A stretch of 64,000 nucleotides of DNA from Solibacillus sp. FSL W7-1436 (GTDB lineage Bacteria; Bacillota; Bacilli; Bacillales_A; Planococcaceae), in contig NZ_JBBOWV010000001.1 in the NCBI RefSeq assembly GCF_038007305.1, forward strand, positions 2,718,501 through 2,782,500, in the 5' to 3' direction. The notes beneath the pieces are model-generated. The model was not told the origin of the DNA, made no database searches, and saw only the letters and a list, made by a program, of their open reading frames with translations. Numbering within the stretch: the stretch's first letter is position 1; each line of letters starts with the position of its first letter. Shown here piece after piece: positions 28,836 through 38,150 of this stretch. A program made the translations under genes and the position numbers.

Positions 28836-29633
28836 ATGACAATCAGAGTAGCAATTGCCGGCGCACGAGGCAAAATGGGAACAGAAGCAGTGCATACTAT
28901 CATGAATAATGATGGAATGGAGCTTGTATCGGCACTTGATTATAAAGAAGTCGGTACATCACTGGCATTGCTTGAAGAGTTTCCAAACCATTATAAAGTT
29001 CCGATCTATACAAATTTTGTCGAGCTGGTGCGTGAGACAAAACCGGACGTACTTTTAGATTTAACAAATCCGCTTTGTGTTTATGAACGAACAAAACAGG
29101 CATTATTACATAACATACGTCCAGTTGTAGGGACGACAGGTTTTACCGATGAACAACTTGAAGAACTGCAGCAAATGGCAACAGAAAGACAATTAGGCTG
29201 TATTATTGCGCCGAACTTCGCGATTGGTGCAATATTAATGATGAAGTTTGCCAAAGATGCCGCAAAATATTTCCCGGATGTGGAAATTATTGAAATGCAC
29301 CATGATCAAAAGCTTGATGCGCCATCTGGTACGGGAATTAAAACAGCACAAATGATCAGTGAAGTCCGTAAGGCGAAAAAGCAAGGGCATCCGGAAGAAA
29401 AGGAAACTCATACTGGTGCAAGAGGCGCAGACTTTGACGGCATGCATATCCATTCAGTAAGACTTCCAGGTTTAGTTGCACATCAGCAAGTACTGTTTGG
29501 CAGCACAGGTGAATTATTAACGATCCGTCATGATTCATTAAATCGAGGAAGCTTTATGAGCGGTGTTACATTTAGTATTGAAGAAGTAATGAAAACCAAT
29601 ACATTAATCTACGGATTAGAGAACATCATTTAG
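28836..29633 (+). CDS. dapB: 4-Hydroxy-tetrahydrodipicolinate reductase
   Basis: An NAD(P)H-dependent step of lysine/diaminopimelate synthesis, which feeds peptidoglycan and spore dipicolinate. The protein has 265 residues. The nucleotide-binding GARGKMG is at residue 9, with VGTTGF and the catalytic signature [15 protein letters not shown] near 155. SD aaggag precedes ATG 28836. In B. subtilis ypjD lies immediately upstream; it is absent here. The next gene starts 16 bp later. Confidence 0.97.
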   Translation: MTIRVAIAGARGKMGTEAVHTIMNNDGMELVSALDYKEVGTSLALLEEFPNHYKVPIYTNFVELVRETKPDVLLDLTNPLCVYERTKQALLHNIRPVVGTTGFTDEQLEELQQMATERQLGCIIAPNFAIGAILMMKFAKDAAKYFPDVEIIEMHHDQKLDAPSGTGIKTAQMISEVRKAKKQGHPEEKETHTGARGADFDGMHIHSVRLPGLVAHQQVLFGSTGELLTIRHDSLNRGSFMSGVTFSIEEVMKTNTLIYGLENII

Positions 29634-29649
29634 AAATGGGTTGATAATT

Positions 29650-30054
29650 ATGAAAATCGCATTAATAGCACATGACCGGAAAAAAGATAATTTAATTCAG
29701 TTTGCGATAGCATATCGTGATATTTTGAAAGAGCATGATCTTTATGCGACAGGCACTACCGGCACAATGATTGAAGCCGAAACGGGACTTCCGATTACAA
29801 AGTTTCGCTCGGGTCCGTTAGGTGGAGACCAGCAAATCGGTGCAATGATCGCTAATAATGATATGGATATGGTGTTTTTCTTCCGCGATCCATTGACCGC
29901 ACAGCCGCACGAGCCGGATGTCATGGCATTGGTACGGTTGTGCGACTTGTATCACATACCGCTTGCGACAAATATGGGAACAGCGGAAATTTTATTAAAA
30001 GGGCTTCAGGAAGGTTTTGTTGACTGGCGCATTTTAGAGGAACGCAGAAAATAA
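29650..30054 (+). CDS. mgsA: Methylglyoxal synthase
   Basis: Converts dihydroxyacetone phosphate to methylglyoxal, an overflow bypass of glycolysis. From ATG 29650 it has 134 residues. Features: LIAHDRKKD (catalytic Asp/phosphate region) near residue 5, TGTTGT phosphate loop, and [11 protein letters not shown] with the second catalytic aspartate. The SD is weak, and a TTG at 29641 is an alternative start. It belongs to the dapB-mgsA-bshA-cca-birA run. Confidence 0.95.
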   Translation: MKIALIAHDRKKDNLIQFAIAYRDILKEHDLYATGTTGTMIEAETGLPITKFRSGPLGGDQQIGAMIANNDMDMVFFFRDPLTAQPHEPDVMALVRLCDLYHIPLATNMGTAEILLKGLQEGFVDWRILEERRK

Positions 30055-30138
30055 ATGCCGGTCAATTTTACTTTATAAATTTGTTTCATAATTTTTAAAG
30101 AAAGTTAAAATCGTATTGTTGAAAGGATGGGGAGCCGA

Positions 30139-31311
30139 ATGAAAAAATTAAAAATTGGTATTACTTGTTACCCGACAGTGGGAGGTTCGGGAGTAATTGC
30201 AACAGAGTTAGGCAAAATGTTGGCAGAACGAGGACATGAAATTCACTTTATTACATCAAGTGTGCCATTTCGACTTAATAAAATTTATTCAAACGTTTTT
30301 TTCCACGAGGTGGAAGTGAATAATTATTCGGTATTTCAATACCCACCATACGATATTGCATTAGCAAGTAAAATGGCTGATGTTATTAAAGAAGAAAAAC
30401 TGGATTTACTGCATGTTCATTATGCGATTCCTCATGCGGTTTGTGCAGTTTTGGCCCGTCATATGAGCGGCGAGAAGTTCGGTATTGTCACAACACTTCA
30501 CGGAACGGATATTTCCGTTTTGGGCGAAGACTCCACATTGGCGCAGGCGATCAAGTATGGCATTGACTATTCCGATGCAGTAACGACTGTTTCGGAATCG
30601 TTAAAACAGCAGACATATGCTTTAATCGATACGAAAAAACCGATTGAAACTATTTATAATTTCGTTGATGAGGATGTATTTAAGCCTGTGGATCCCGGCA
30701 ATTTAAAAGAGCAATTTGGTATTTTACCGCATGAAAAAGTAATTATCCATGTTTCGAATTTCCGTAAAATAAAAAATCTGCCGGACGTGGTTGATTCATT
30801 CCTGAAAATACGTGAGCGTATGCCGGCCAAATTATTATTAGTCGGGGATGGACCGGAAAAGCACCGTGTGACAGATATTGTAAAAGATTCACCTTATACG
30901 GATGATGTACTGTTTTTAGGGAAGCAGGAAAACATTACAGAACTTTTTGCAATCAGTGATATTAAGTTATTGCTTTCAGAAAAGGAATCGTTCGGGCTCG
31001 TATTATTGGAAGCGATGGCATGCGGTGTACCCGGCATCGGTACAGCAATCGGCGGGATTCCCGAAGTGATCAATCATGGCGTGAACGGCTATTTGGTTCC
31101 GCTAGGAGATACACAGGCTGTCGCGGATTATGCGGTCGAACTGCTGCAGGATGTTGAAAAACATCAGGCATTCAAAGAAGCCGCACTACAATCTGTACGC
31201 GAACAGTTCCATGAAACAAAAATGGTTGAACAATATGAACGTATATATGAAAGAGTGGTTGAAAAAAAGAATGATTCCGCAACAATGGCAAGCGGCAAAG
31301 GAAGTCATTAA
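30139..31311 (+). CDS. bshA: N-acetyl-alpha-D-glucosaminyl L-malate synthase
   Basis: A GT4 glycosyltransferase joining UDP-GlcNAc and L-malate, the first step of bacillithiol synthesis. It has 390 residues from ATG 30139; ATG 30127 overlaps the SD. Motifs: CYPTVGGSGVIATELG at the N-terminus, HVHYAIPHA, and the sugar-nucleotide region EKESFGLVLLEAMACG (E-x7-E) near 290. The last 41 bp overlap cca. The usual upstream deacetylase gene bshB1 is missing. Confidence 0.95.
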   Translation: MKKLKIGITCYPTVGGSGVIATELGKMLAERGHEIHFITSSVPFRLNKIYSNVFFHEVEVNNYSVFQYPPYDIALASKMADVIKEEKLDLLHVHYAIPHAVCAVLARHMSGEKFGIVTTLHGTDISVLGEDSTLAQAIKYGIDYSDAVTTVSESLKQQTYALIDTKKPIETIYNFVDEDVFKPVDPGNLKEQFGILPHEKVIIHVSNFRKIKNLPDVVDSFLKIRERMPAKLLLVGDGPEKHRVTDIVKDSPYTDDVLFLGKQENITELFAISDIKLLLSEKESFGLVLLEAMACGVPGIGTAIGGIPEVINHGVNGYLVPLGDTQAVADYAVELLQDVEKHQAFKEAALQSVREQFHETKMVEQYERIYERVVEKKNDSATMASGKGSH

Positions 31312-32440
31312 AAAGATTGAACATGCCGGTTTCGAAGCTTTTATTGTAGGAGGTGCGGTGCGGGATTATTATTTGCAAAAAGAAAATAATGATGTCGATA
31401 TCGCAACAAGTGCATTGCCTGAAGAAATTCAAACGATTTTTTCCCACACTATCGATGTCGGAATCGCTCACGGAACGGTCATTGTACTGGACTGTGGAGA
31501 ACCAATCGAAGTAACAACCTACCGGACAGAGTCTACTTACAGTGACCATCGTCGTCCGGATACAGTCGAGTTCGTTCGAAATCTACAAGAGGATTTAAAA
31601 CGCCGCGATTTTACAATGAATGCAATGGCTCTAAGTCAAACGGGAGAATACATCGATTATTACAATGGCCGCCAACATATCGACAGCAAAGTTATCTGTG
31701 CTGTAGGGGAGCCGGATCAGCGTTTTGAAGAAGATGCTCTCCGAATGCTGCGGGCTGTCCGATTTGCTGCACAGCTTCACTTCTCAATCGAGGAAAACAC
31801 TTTCGGAGCAATCAGACAAAAAGCGGCATCGATTGAATATGTTGCAATCGAGCGAATTCAAGTAGAACTTTCAAAGATTCTGATCTCTGCTCATGCAGCA
31901 TTCGGAATTGAATACTTGGAAAAAACGACATTGAGTAATTTTCTGTATGGCGACTTTACTTCTTCGGAGTGGACGCAATTTTATTCGGAAGACCGACAAG
32001 TTGGTTGGGCATATTTCTGCTTAGTAAACGGCAGCGATTTGACGCTCCTTACGAAGTATCGCTGTTCGAATAAAGATAAGCTATTCGTGAAAACGGTGTT
32101 GGATGCTTATGAAAGTCTTCTTGGGGGGATGAGTCAGGTTGATTTGATGCGCTTTGATCCAATTATTCTTAAAACGGCCTGCCAGTTTTCTATTTGGCGG
32201 AATCGTAAACTTGAAGTGAGCTATGAAGAATTGGTGGCACGAAAAAACACATTGCCGATACAGCATGTGCATGAGCTGGCGATTACAGGAAAAGATCTGT
32301 TGGAATGGTCCCCGAAAAAACGCGGCAGCTGGATTAAACAGACGCTTGATGCAGCAGTAGAAGCAGTCTTAAACGGGAAAGTACAAAATGATAAACAACG
32401 ATTAAAGGAATGGTTTTATGCATTTCACGATGAAGGATGA
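31271..32440 (+). CDS. cca: CCA-adding tRNA nucleotidyltransferase
   Basis: Adds or repairs the 3' CCA of tRNAs. Motifs: nucleotidyltransferase signature GGAVRDYYL followed by NDVDIAT (catalytic aspartates), RRDFTMNAMA, and EDALRMLRAVRFAAQL. I chose ATG 31271 because it gives 389 aa and an N-terminus of family length before GGAVRD. ATG 31247 and 31235 are alternatives. No start has a good SD, so coupling to bshA, which it overlaps by 41 bp, is likely. Confidence 0.93.
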   Translation: MIPQQWQAAKEVIKKIEHAGFEAFIVGGAVRDYYLQKENNDVDIATSALPEEIQTIFSHTIDVGIAHGTVIVLDCGEPIEVTTYRTESTYSDHRRPDTVEFVRNLQEDLKRRDFTMNAMALSQTGEYIDYYNGRQHIDSKVICAVGEPDQRFEEDALRMLRAVRFAAQLHFSIEENTFGAIRQKAASIEYVAIERIQVELSKILISAHAAFGIEYLEKTTLSNFLYGDFTSSEWTQFYSEDRQVGWAYFCLVNGSDLTLLTKYRCSNKDKLFVKTVLDAYESLLGGMSQVDLMRFDPIILKTACQFSIWRNRKLEVSYEELVARKNTLPIQHVHELAITGKDLLEWSPKKRGSWIKQTLDAAVEAVLNGKVQNDKQRLKEWFYAFHDEG

Positions 32441-33401
32441 AATTTTGAAGCGGTTTTTGACCGCGGATGGAGAACCGATTTCCGGTCAAGTGCTGGCGGA
32501 TGAGCTCAATGTCTCCCGAACTGCAATATGGAAGCATATGCAAACATTGAAGCAGGAAGGCTATGAGTTTGAAACAGTAAAAAAACGCGGGTATAAACTG
32601 GTGTCTGTACCGGATAAAGTGGATATGGGTCAATTGCAGCAATTTTTGACGACGGAACGCTATGGCCGACAAGTCCATTATTATGAAACGGTGGAGTCGA
32701 CACAGCTTGTTGCGCATGAACTAGTCCGGGCCGGTGCACCGGATGGCACGGTTGTCATCGCTGAGCATCAATCTGCAGGGCGGGGACGCATGATGCGTGA
32801 ATGGGAATCGACAGAAGGGCAAGGGATTTGGATGACTGTCATCATACGCCCTGACGTTGCCCCCCACCAGGCCCCTCAATTTACTTTAGTTACTGCTGTG
32901 GCCATTATTGAAGCGATGAAGTCGAGTTTTAAAAATTTCACACCTGAAATAAAATGGCCGAATGATATTTTAATCAACGGCAAAAAAACAACGGGTATTT
33001 TAACTGAAATGGTAGCTGAGGCTGACCTCATCCAGGCATTGCTGATTGGAATTGGCATCAATGTCAATCAGAAGAAAAGCGATTTTCCTGAAGAGCTGCA
33101 ATCGATTGCAACATCGATTGCGATTGAAGAAGGGGAGCCGATTGAACGTGTGCACTTTGTCGCCAATGTGCTTGAATCTTTGGAGAGATACAGTGACGAA
33201 TACGTGAAAAACGGCTTCGGTCAGATCAAACAGCTATGGGAACAGTCTTCGGGGACGATCGGAAAACAGGTGAAAGCAACAACACTCCGTGAAGTGGTTG
33301 AAGGGGAAGCTGTCAGCATCACTGAGAACGGAGTCCTGGAAATTCGTCAAGCGAACGGAGAAATAAAATCCATATACTCAGCTGATATTGAAATTTTATA
33401 A
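32418..33401 (+). CDS. birA: Biotin-protein ligase / biotin repressor
   Basis: Biotinylates carboxylase carrier proteins and represses biotin genes. The protein has 327 residues. An N-terminal winged helix-turn-helix (ISGQVLADELNVSRTAIWKHM, about 20-40) marks the bifunctional form. The catalytic domain shows GRGRMMREW (biotinyl-AMP loop) near 117 and KWPNDIL near 178. The C-terminal beta domain follows. ATG 32418 has AAAGGA 8 nt upstream and overlaps cca by 23 bp. Confidence 0.95.
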   Translation: MHFTMKDEILKRFLTADGEPISGQVLADELNVSRTAIWKHMQTLKQEGYEFETVKKRGYKLVSVPDKVDMGQLQQFLTTERYGRQVHYYETVESTQLVAHELVRAGAPDGTVVIAEHQSAGRGRMMREWESTEGQGIWMTVIIRPDVAPHQAPQFTLVTAVAIIEAMKSSFKNFTPEIKWPNDILINGKKTTGILTEMVAEADLIQALLIGIGINVNQKKSDFPEELQSIATSIAIEEGEPIERVHFVANVLESLERYSDEYVKNGFGQIKQLWEQSSGTIGKQVKATTLREVVEGEAVSITENGVLEIRQANGEIKSIYSADIEIL

Positions 33402-33465
33402 TAAAGGCCTCGAAAAAAAGTTTTTACATTAATTATTTAGTCTGTACGTTTTCTTCCAAACTTGT

Positions 33466-33560
33466 TATAGTAGCTCTAGGACAGTATCTTAATAGAACTG
33501 TACCTGCAACTGCTAGTCGATATTAAAAAAAATCTGCTTTGATCTTACAGGACAGAGACG
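33466..33560 (+). ncRNA. pan-motif RNA leader of panBCD
   Basis: A likely start is an extended -10 TGTTATAGT ending at 33471. The hairpin AGGACAGT (33478-33485) / ACTGTACCT (33497-33505) has a single bulged A at 33502. Flanking ctag/ctag could extend it, and aggacag recurs at 33549. Bulged-A stem-loops upstream of panB are the hallmark of the described pan RNA motif, also found in front of B. subtilis panBCD. Family membership is my recollection of that motif, not a covariance-model result. Confidence 0.55.
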
Positions 33561-33652
33561 GAAGAAAACGCGCATAAATGAATTCATTTAATACTTTCAG
33601 TTCGATTCTATTCGGCATAAAGTATGGAATGTGTTGAATTTACGTATGGTAC

Positions 33653-33690
33653 TACCCTTCTGTCTAATTTTAGATAGAGGGGTATTTTTG
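33653..33690 (+). terminator. Attenuator-like terminator inside the panB leader
   Basis: The gap-free 14-bp stem tacccttctgtcta / tagatagaggggta has loop attt and is followed by tttttg. Only 27 nt separate it from panB, too little for another promoter. An upstream ggacagag (33550-33557) could pair with ttctgtct (33658-33665) as an antiterminator. Confidence 0.8.
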
Positions 33691-33717
33691 TTTTCTTTCC
33701 ACTTAAGGAGGAAGAAT

Positions 33718-34554
33718 ATGAAAACAACTGCACAGTTTTTAAAAATGAAGGCGCAAGGCGAAAAAATTGTCATGATTACCGCTTATGATTATCCGGCAGC
33801 GAAATATTCTGAAGCTGCAGGGGTCGATATGATACTTGTCGGGGATTCCCTCGGGATGGTCGTACTGGGTTATGAATCGACAATGCGTGTAACGGTGGAA
33901 GATATGATTCACCATAGCAAAGCGGTTCGCCGAGGTGCACCGGATACATTCATCGTCGTCGATATGCCATTCGGTTCTTATCATGGGGATGTGAACGAAA
34001 CATTGAAAACGGCTGTGAAAATGATGCAGGAAACGAATGCAAATGCTGTAAAGGTAGAAGGAGCAGATGATATCGTACCTGTTATTAAGAAGTTAACCGA
34101 TGCCGGTATCCCGGTAGTGGCACATTTAGGACTGCTGCCACAATCGGCAGGAGTACTTGGCGGTTATAAAGTGCAAGGGAAAACAGCCGAACAGGCGGAA
34201 AAGTTGATAAAAGATGCGCTGCTTGTTGAACAGGCAGGCGCATGTGCTGTCGTGCTGGAATGTATTCCACATCAGTTGACGGAAGTTGTCTCGCATAACT
34301 TGACGATTCCGACAATCGGCATTGGTGCAGGGGCAAATGCGGATGGGCAAGTACTAGTATTCCATGACTTACTGCAATACGGAAACCATCATATACCAAA
34401 ATTTGTTGAAGCATTCGCACAAGTCGGCGCCGAGGTAGAAAAGGGGATTACGAATTATACAAACGCTGTTAAAGCAGGTACATTCCCGACATTACAACAA
34501 AGTTTCACAATGAAAGAGACAGAGCTGATCGAGCTTTACGGAGGCGTAAAATAA
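33718..34554 (+). CDS. panB: 3-Methyl-2-oxobutanoate hydroxymethyltransferase
   Basis: Transfers a hydroxymethyl group from methylene-tetrahydrofolate to alpha-ketoisovalerate, making ketopantoate. From ATG 33718 (AAGGAGGA) it has 278 residues. An upstream extension to 33631 runs through the terminator hairpin and was rejected. Motifs: [10 protein letters not shown], the magnesium site [22 protein letters not shown], and GIGAG. The stop overlaps the panC start (TAATG). Confidence 0.97.
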   Translation: MKTTAQFLKMKAQGEKIVMITAYDYPAAKYSEAAGVDMILVGDSLGMVVLGYESTMRVTVEDMIHHSKAVRRGAPDTFIVVDMPFGSYHGDVNETLKTAVKMMQETNANAVKVEGADDIVPVIKKLTDAGIPVVAHLGLLPQSAGVLGGYKVQGKTAEQAEKLIKDALLVEQAGACAVVLECIPHQLTEVVSHNLTIPTIGIGAGANADGQVLVFHDLLQYGNHHIPKFVEAFAQVGAEVEKGITNYTNAVKAGTFPTLQQSFTMKETELIELYGGVK

Positions 34555-35417
34555 TGAACGTATTAACAACGATAGCCGAGTTGCGGGAAGTAGTTCAAAT
34601 GGCAAAATACAACCGCCAGTCAATCGGTCTTGTCCCGACAATGGGCTTTTTACATGAGGGGCACCTAACATTGGCTGCAAACGCTCGCAGGGAAAATGAA
34701 CTTGTTATCATGAGTATATTCGTCAACCCAACACAATTTGGCCCGAATGAAGATTTTGAATCATACCCAAGAGATTTACCGCGTGATACAGAATTGGCAA
34801 AATCGGCAGGTGTAGATTATATATTTGCGCCGTCTGTAGAAGAAATGTATCCGCACAATGGAGGGATTTCCATTCGTGCAGGACGGCAGGCGCATATTTT
34901 ATGCGGGGCTAGCCGACCTGGTCATTTCGACGGGGTTTTGCAAGTCGTAGCGAAGCTCTTTAATTTAGTGCAGCCGGACCGTGCTTATTTCGGGCAAAAG
35001 GATGCGCAGCAAGTGGCGATCATTCAAACAATGGTACGCGATTACAATTTCCCGGTGACAATACGAGTTGTGCCGGTTGTACGCGAAGAGGACGGATTGG
35101 CAAAATCAAGCCGCAATGTTTATTTAACTGCTGAAGAACGTTCACAGGCACCAGCGATTCAGCAAGGGCTCCAACTGGCGAAAAGAGAGCTGCTGGAATC
35201 CGGCAGTGTGGAATCGGCCATTGCACTCGCTAAAAAAATAATTCATGACAATACGGATGGCCATGTCGATTATTTGATGGTTTTATCCTATCCGGATTTA
35301 CAGGAAGTCGATGATCAGACAGAGGAAATCGTAATTGCAGCTGCCGTTCATCTTGGTAAAACACGTTTAATCGATAATTTGATTTTTTCATTAAAAGGGG
35401 AAGCAGTCCATGTTTAG
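34554..35417 (+). CDS. panC: Pantothenate synthetase
   Basis: Joins pantoate and beta-alanine through a pantoyl-adenylate. The protein has 287 residues. Motifs: [11 protein letters not shown] (HIGH-like nucleotide-binding) near residue 28, [24 protein letters not shown], and the KSSRNVYL (KMSKS-like) signature near 185. Its start shares a base with the panB stop, and its last 8 bp overlap panD, so translation of panBCD is coupled. Confidence 0.97.
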   Translation: MNVLTTIAELREVVQMAKYNRQSIGLVPTMGFLHEGHLTLAANARRENELVIMSIFVNPTQFGPNEDFESYPRDLPRDTELAKSAGVDYIFAPSVEEMYPHNGGISIRAGRQAHILCGASRPGHFDGVLQVVAKLFNLVQPDRAYFGQKDAQQVAIIQTMVRDYNFPVTIRVVPVVREEDGLAKSSRNVYLTAEERSQAPAIQQGLQLAKRELLESGSVESAIALAKKIIHDNTDGHVDYLMVLSYPDLQEVDDQTEEIVIAAAVHLGKTRLIDNLIFSLKGEAVHV

Positions 35418-35793
35418 AATGATGATGAACAGTAAAATCCACCGTGCACAAGTGACACAGGCAGATTTGAATTATGTAGGTTCAATTACAATTGATGAAG
35501 ATATTTTGGATGCGGTTGGCATGCTGCCGAACGAAAAAGTCCATATTGTCAATAATAATAACGGAGCACGCTTTGAGACGTATATTATCGCCGGGGAGCG
35601 CGGATCGGGCGTCATTTGTGTAAATGGAGCAGCGGCACGTCTTGTTCAAAAAGGCGATATTGTCATTATTATTTCATACGTGTATGTGGATAATAAAGAA
35701 GTTGCCGAACATACTCCGACTGTTGCGATCATGGGGGAAAGCAATACAATTAAAGAAATAATCGCTTACGAACCGGAAGCGACAATCATGTAA
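35410..35793 (+). CDS. panD: Aspartate 1-decarboxylase proenzyme
   Basis: Makes beta-alanine from aspartate for pantothenate. The protein has 127 residues. The self-cleavage site is Gly-Ser in NYVGSITID (about 24-25), which yields the pyruvoyl group on the new N-terminal serine. Further family blocks are [15 protein letters not shown] and [12 protein letters not shown]. The ATG at 35410 aligns with the B. subtilis start and is preceded by aaaagggga. Confidence 0.97.
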   Translation: MFRMMMNSKIHRAQVTQADLNYVGSITIDEDILDAVGMLPNEKVHIVNNNNGARFETYIIAGERGSGVICVNGAAARLVQKGDIVIIISYVYVDNKEVAEHTPTVAIMGESNTIKEIIAYEPEATIM

Positions 35794-35802
35794 ATTTAAT
35801 AT

Positions 35803-35847
35803 AAAAAGCTGTCATGAAGGATTATTCCTATATGACAGCTTTTTTAT
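35803..35847 (+). terminator. Terminator of panBCD
   Basis: Stem aaaagctgtcat / atgacagctttt followed by tttt. Confidence 0.92.
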
Positions 35848-35877
35848 ATTACATTTTTCGTTTATAAAGGATAATAT

Positions 35878-35916
35878 TGTAATTTTTATATCATCTCCTT
35901 GTAATCTTTTTGAAAT
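35878..35916 (+). promoter_or_regulatory. WalR-like operator upstream of the 3D-domain gene
   Basis: Hexamers at an exact 11-bp period read TGTAAT (35878), TATCAT (35889), TGTAAT (35900) and TGAAAT (35911). The WalR/YycF consensus is TGTWAH-N5-TGTWAH. WalR controls cell-wall hydrolase genes such as yocH, and the downstream gene is a YocH-like wall protein. Confidence 0.55.
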
Positions 35917-35983
35917 ATAAAATGTGTAGACTTGGATTTAGCTTTTACAAAAAAGACAAAAGATACAGGGGGAAATAATTAAT

Positions 35984-36562
35984 ATGTTTCAAAACAAACT
36001 ATTATTTAGCTTTGCCTTCTTTTTGGTCACTGCCTTATTCTTCGCAAGCGCGGCAACTGCAGCTACGCATACTGTGAAGAAAGGTGAAGAATTGGATGAA
36101 ATTGCAGATCGTTATGACACATCGGTATATACATTGCTTGAATTAAATGAAGTTAACGACATAGAAGAAGTTACGGAAGGCTTCGTACTGAAATTACCGG
36201 CTCATATTAAAAACAAGAAAGTGCCGGTTGAAAAGAAAGAGAAAAAGGAAACAATTGATGACTATGAAGTTGTCAAAACACTCACTGTTGAAGCAAGCGC
36301 TTTTACTGCGTACTGTAAAGGATGTTCCGGAAAGACGGCTACCGGAGTTAATCTAAAGAAAAATCCGGATATAAAACTGATTGCGGTTGACCCAAAGGTG
36401 ATTCCGCTTGGAACGAAAGTATGGGTAGAAGGGTATGGAATTGCGGTTGCCGGTGATACAGGCGGTTCGATCAGAGGGAACCGGATTGACGTTTTCATGA
36501 AGACGAAAAAAACCGCGCTTAATTGGGGACGTAAAAATGTAGAAATTAAAGTATTAAAATAA
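35984..36562 (+). CDS. Secreted LysM-3D domain cell-wall protein (YocH-like)
   Basis: A 192-residue exported protein. The signal peptide (about 1-27, ending AATAATH) is followed by one LysM domain (HTVKKGEELDEIADRYDTS to about 75) that binds peptidoglycan and a Lys/Glu-rich linker. The C-terminal 3D domain has the three conserved aspartates: VDPKVIPLGT, GDTGGSI and RIDVFM. The 3D domain is shared with MltA-type lytic transglycosylases, so a wall-cleaving role is likely. SD caggggga precedes ATG 35984. It interrupts the B. subtilis-like panD-dinG order. Confidence 0.88.
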   Translation: MFQNKLLFSFAFFLVTALFFASAATAATHTVKKGEELDEIADRYDTSVYTLLELNEVNDIEEVTEGFVLKLPAHIKNKKVPVEKKEKKETIDDYEVVKTLTVEASAFTAYCKGCSGKTATGVNLKKNPDIKLIAVDPKVIPLGTKVWVEGYGIAVAGDTGGSIRGNRIDVFMKTKKTALNWGRKNVEIKVLK

Positions 36563-36573
36563 TAGATAGACGG

Positions 36574-36606
36574 ACGGCGAATGCAATTGGCATATCGCCG
36601 TTTTTT
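36574..36606 (+). terminator. Terminator of the 3D-domain gene
   Basis: Stem acggcga / tcgccgt with an inner tgc/gca, followed by tttttta. Confidence 0.85.
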
Positions 36607-36699
36607 ATTGAATGAATATTGGGAATTAAAAGAATATTGACGCCGGATTTGTTGCATTCCCCAATCTGTAATGCTAATGTGAAAAATGAGGTGGTCTAT

Positions 36700-38037
36700 A
36701 TGGATAAATTTGATTTAGCCGTTATTGGTGCAGGACCTGGAGGGTACGTGGCGGCCATTCATGCAGCAAAAAGCGGGTTGAGAGTAGCGCTTGTCGAAAA
36801 AGATAAAGTTGGAGGTGCCTGCTATAATGTCGGCTGTATTCCTTCAAAAATTATGCTTGAGCATAGTAAACTTGTACAGGAAATTCGGCGCGGGACTGAT
36901 TGGGGTGTGACGGTCCCGACGATCAATATTGATTTTCCGAAGTTGATGCAGCGAAAAGATCAAGTGGTTGATGAATTGTTATCAAATATTGAAACATTTA
37001 TCGAAAACGCACAGATTACAATGTTCCGCGGAAAGGCGACAGTAACCGCAGAACGAAAAGTGATCATAGGGAAAGAAGCATTTACAGCAGATCATGTCAT
37101 TTTGGCAACAGGCAGCCGTCCGTTTGTTCCACCGTTTAAAGGACTTGAAAACGCATCATATCATACAACGGATACGTTTTTTTCGATCCAGGAGCTGCCG
37201 AAACAGTTGACGATCATCGGAGGCGGGGTCATTGCAATAGAAATGGCATTTGCTTTAGCGCCAATGGGAACAAAAGTAACCGTATTAAACCATAGCAAAG
37301 ATATTCTGCAAACAGAAGAACCGGATGCAAGACCAATTATTAAAGAGAAAATGAATCAGCTGGGAATCGAACTTGTGACAGACTTTACGTTCGAAGAAAT
37401 CCATGCTGACCATGTACAGACATCAATCGGGAATTTCCCGTTTGAAAATTTACTGTTTGCGACAGGGCGCCGTCCGAACACCGAAATAGCGGAAGTGCTG
37501 GAAATGCAGATGGATGGCCGTTTGATCAAAGTAGATAACCATTATGAAACAAGTATTCCCGGTATATTTGCGATTGGCGATTTAGTAGGCGGTTTCCAGC
37601 TTGCCCACTCTGCAAGTGCAGAAGGTGTACATGCAGTCGACTATATTTTAGGAAAGCATCCGAAAGTGATCAATCAGCAGGAAATTCCGCGATGTGTATA
37701 TACACATCCTGAAATTGCGACATTCGGCATGCTGGAGCACGAAGCACCTGCAGACAGCATTGTAACGAAGATGTATTTACCTACGAATCCTAAAGCACTG
37801 CTTGAAGGAAATACACAGGGCTTTATGAAGTTTGTAGCGAGTCCTGAAGGCGATATTTACGGGGCATGTGTCGTTGGAGACGGCGCGACGGAAATGATCA
37901 ACTCCATGCTCGCGGCAAAAGTATTGGGAGGATCAGTAAAAGACTTGGCAAGGCTCATTTTCCCGCATCCGACAGTCAGCGAACATGTTGGTGATGCGGC
38001 ACGTTCTGTTTTCGGAAAAGCGATTCATGCAAAATAA
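36700..38037 (+). CDS. Dihydrolipoyl dehydrogenase (lone copy)
   Basis: An FAD/NAD disulfide oxidoreductase of 445 residues, starting at ATG 36700 (gaggtgg upstream). Motifs: FAD site GAGPGGYVAA at residue 10, redox disulfide GGACYNVGCIPSK near 38-50, NAD site IIGGGVIAIEMA, and FAD-binding GIFAIGDLV. The C-terminal catalytic His/Glu is in FPHPTVSEH. The usual E3 forms are GGTCLNVGC and HAHPT, so this is a divergent branch. No E1 or E2 genes adjoin it, so its partner complex is unknown. Confidence 0.88.
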   Translation: MDKFDLAVIGAGPGGYVAAIHAAKSGLRVALVEKDKVGGACYNVGCIPSKIMLEHSKLVQEIRRGTDWGVTVPTINIDFPKLMQRKDQVVDELLSNIETFIENAQITMFRGKATVTAERKVIIGKEAFTADHVILATGSRPFVPPFKGLENASYHTTDTFFSIQELPKQLTIIGGGVIAIEMAFALAPMGTKVTVLNHSKDILQTEEPDARPIIKEKMNQLGIELVTDFTFEEIHADHVQTSIGNFPFENLLFATGRRPNTEIAEVLEMQMDGRLIKVDNHYETSIPGIFAIGDLVGGFQLAHSASAEGVHAVDYILGKHPKVINQQEIPRCVYTHPEIATFGMLEHEAPADSIVTKMYLPTNPKALLEGNTQGFMKFVASPEGDIYGACVVGDGATEMINSMLAAKVLGGSVKDLARLIFPHPTVSEHVGDAARSVFGKAIHAK

Positions 38038-38043
38038 CTTGTT

Positions 38044-38078
38044 GCTACGGTGCAGTTGAGATGCTCCGTAGCTTTTTT
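38044..38078 (+). terminator. Terminator of the dihydrolipoyl dehydrogenase gene
   Basis: Stem gctacgg / ccgtagc followed by tttttt. Confidence 0.85.
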
Positions 38079-38150
38079 CAATCCAATTTCTTTTTTATTG
38101 GGAGGAATTCTACTATACTTGTTGTATACAATTCCAACATGAGGTGACAT

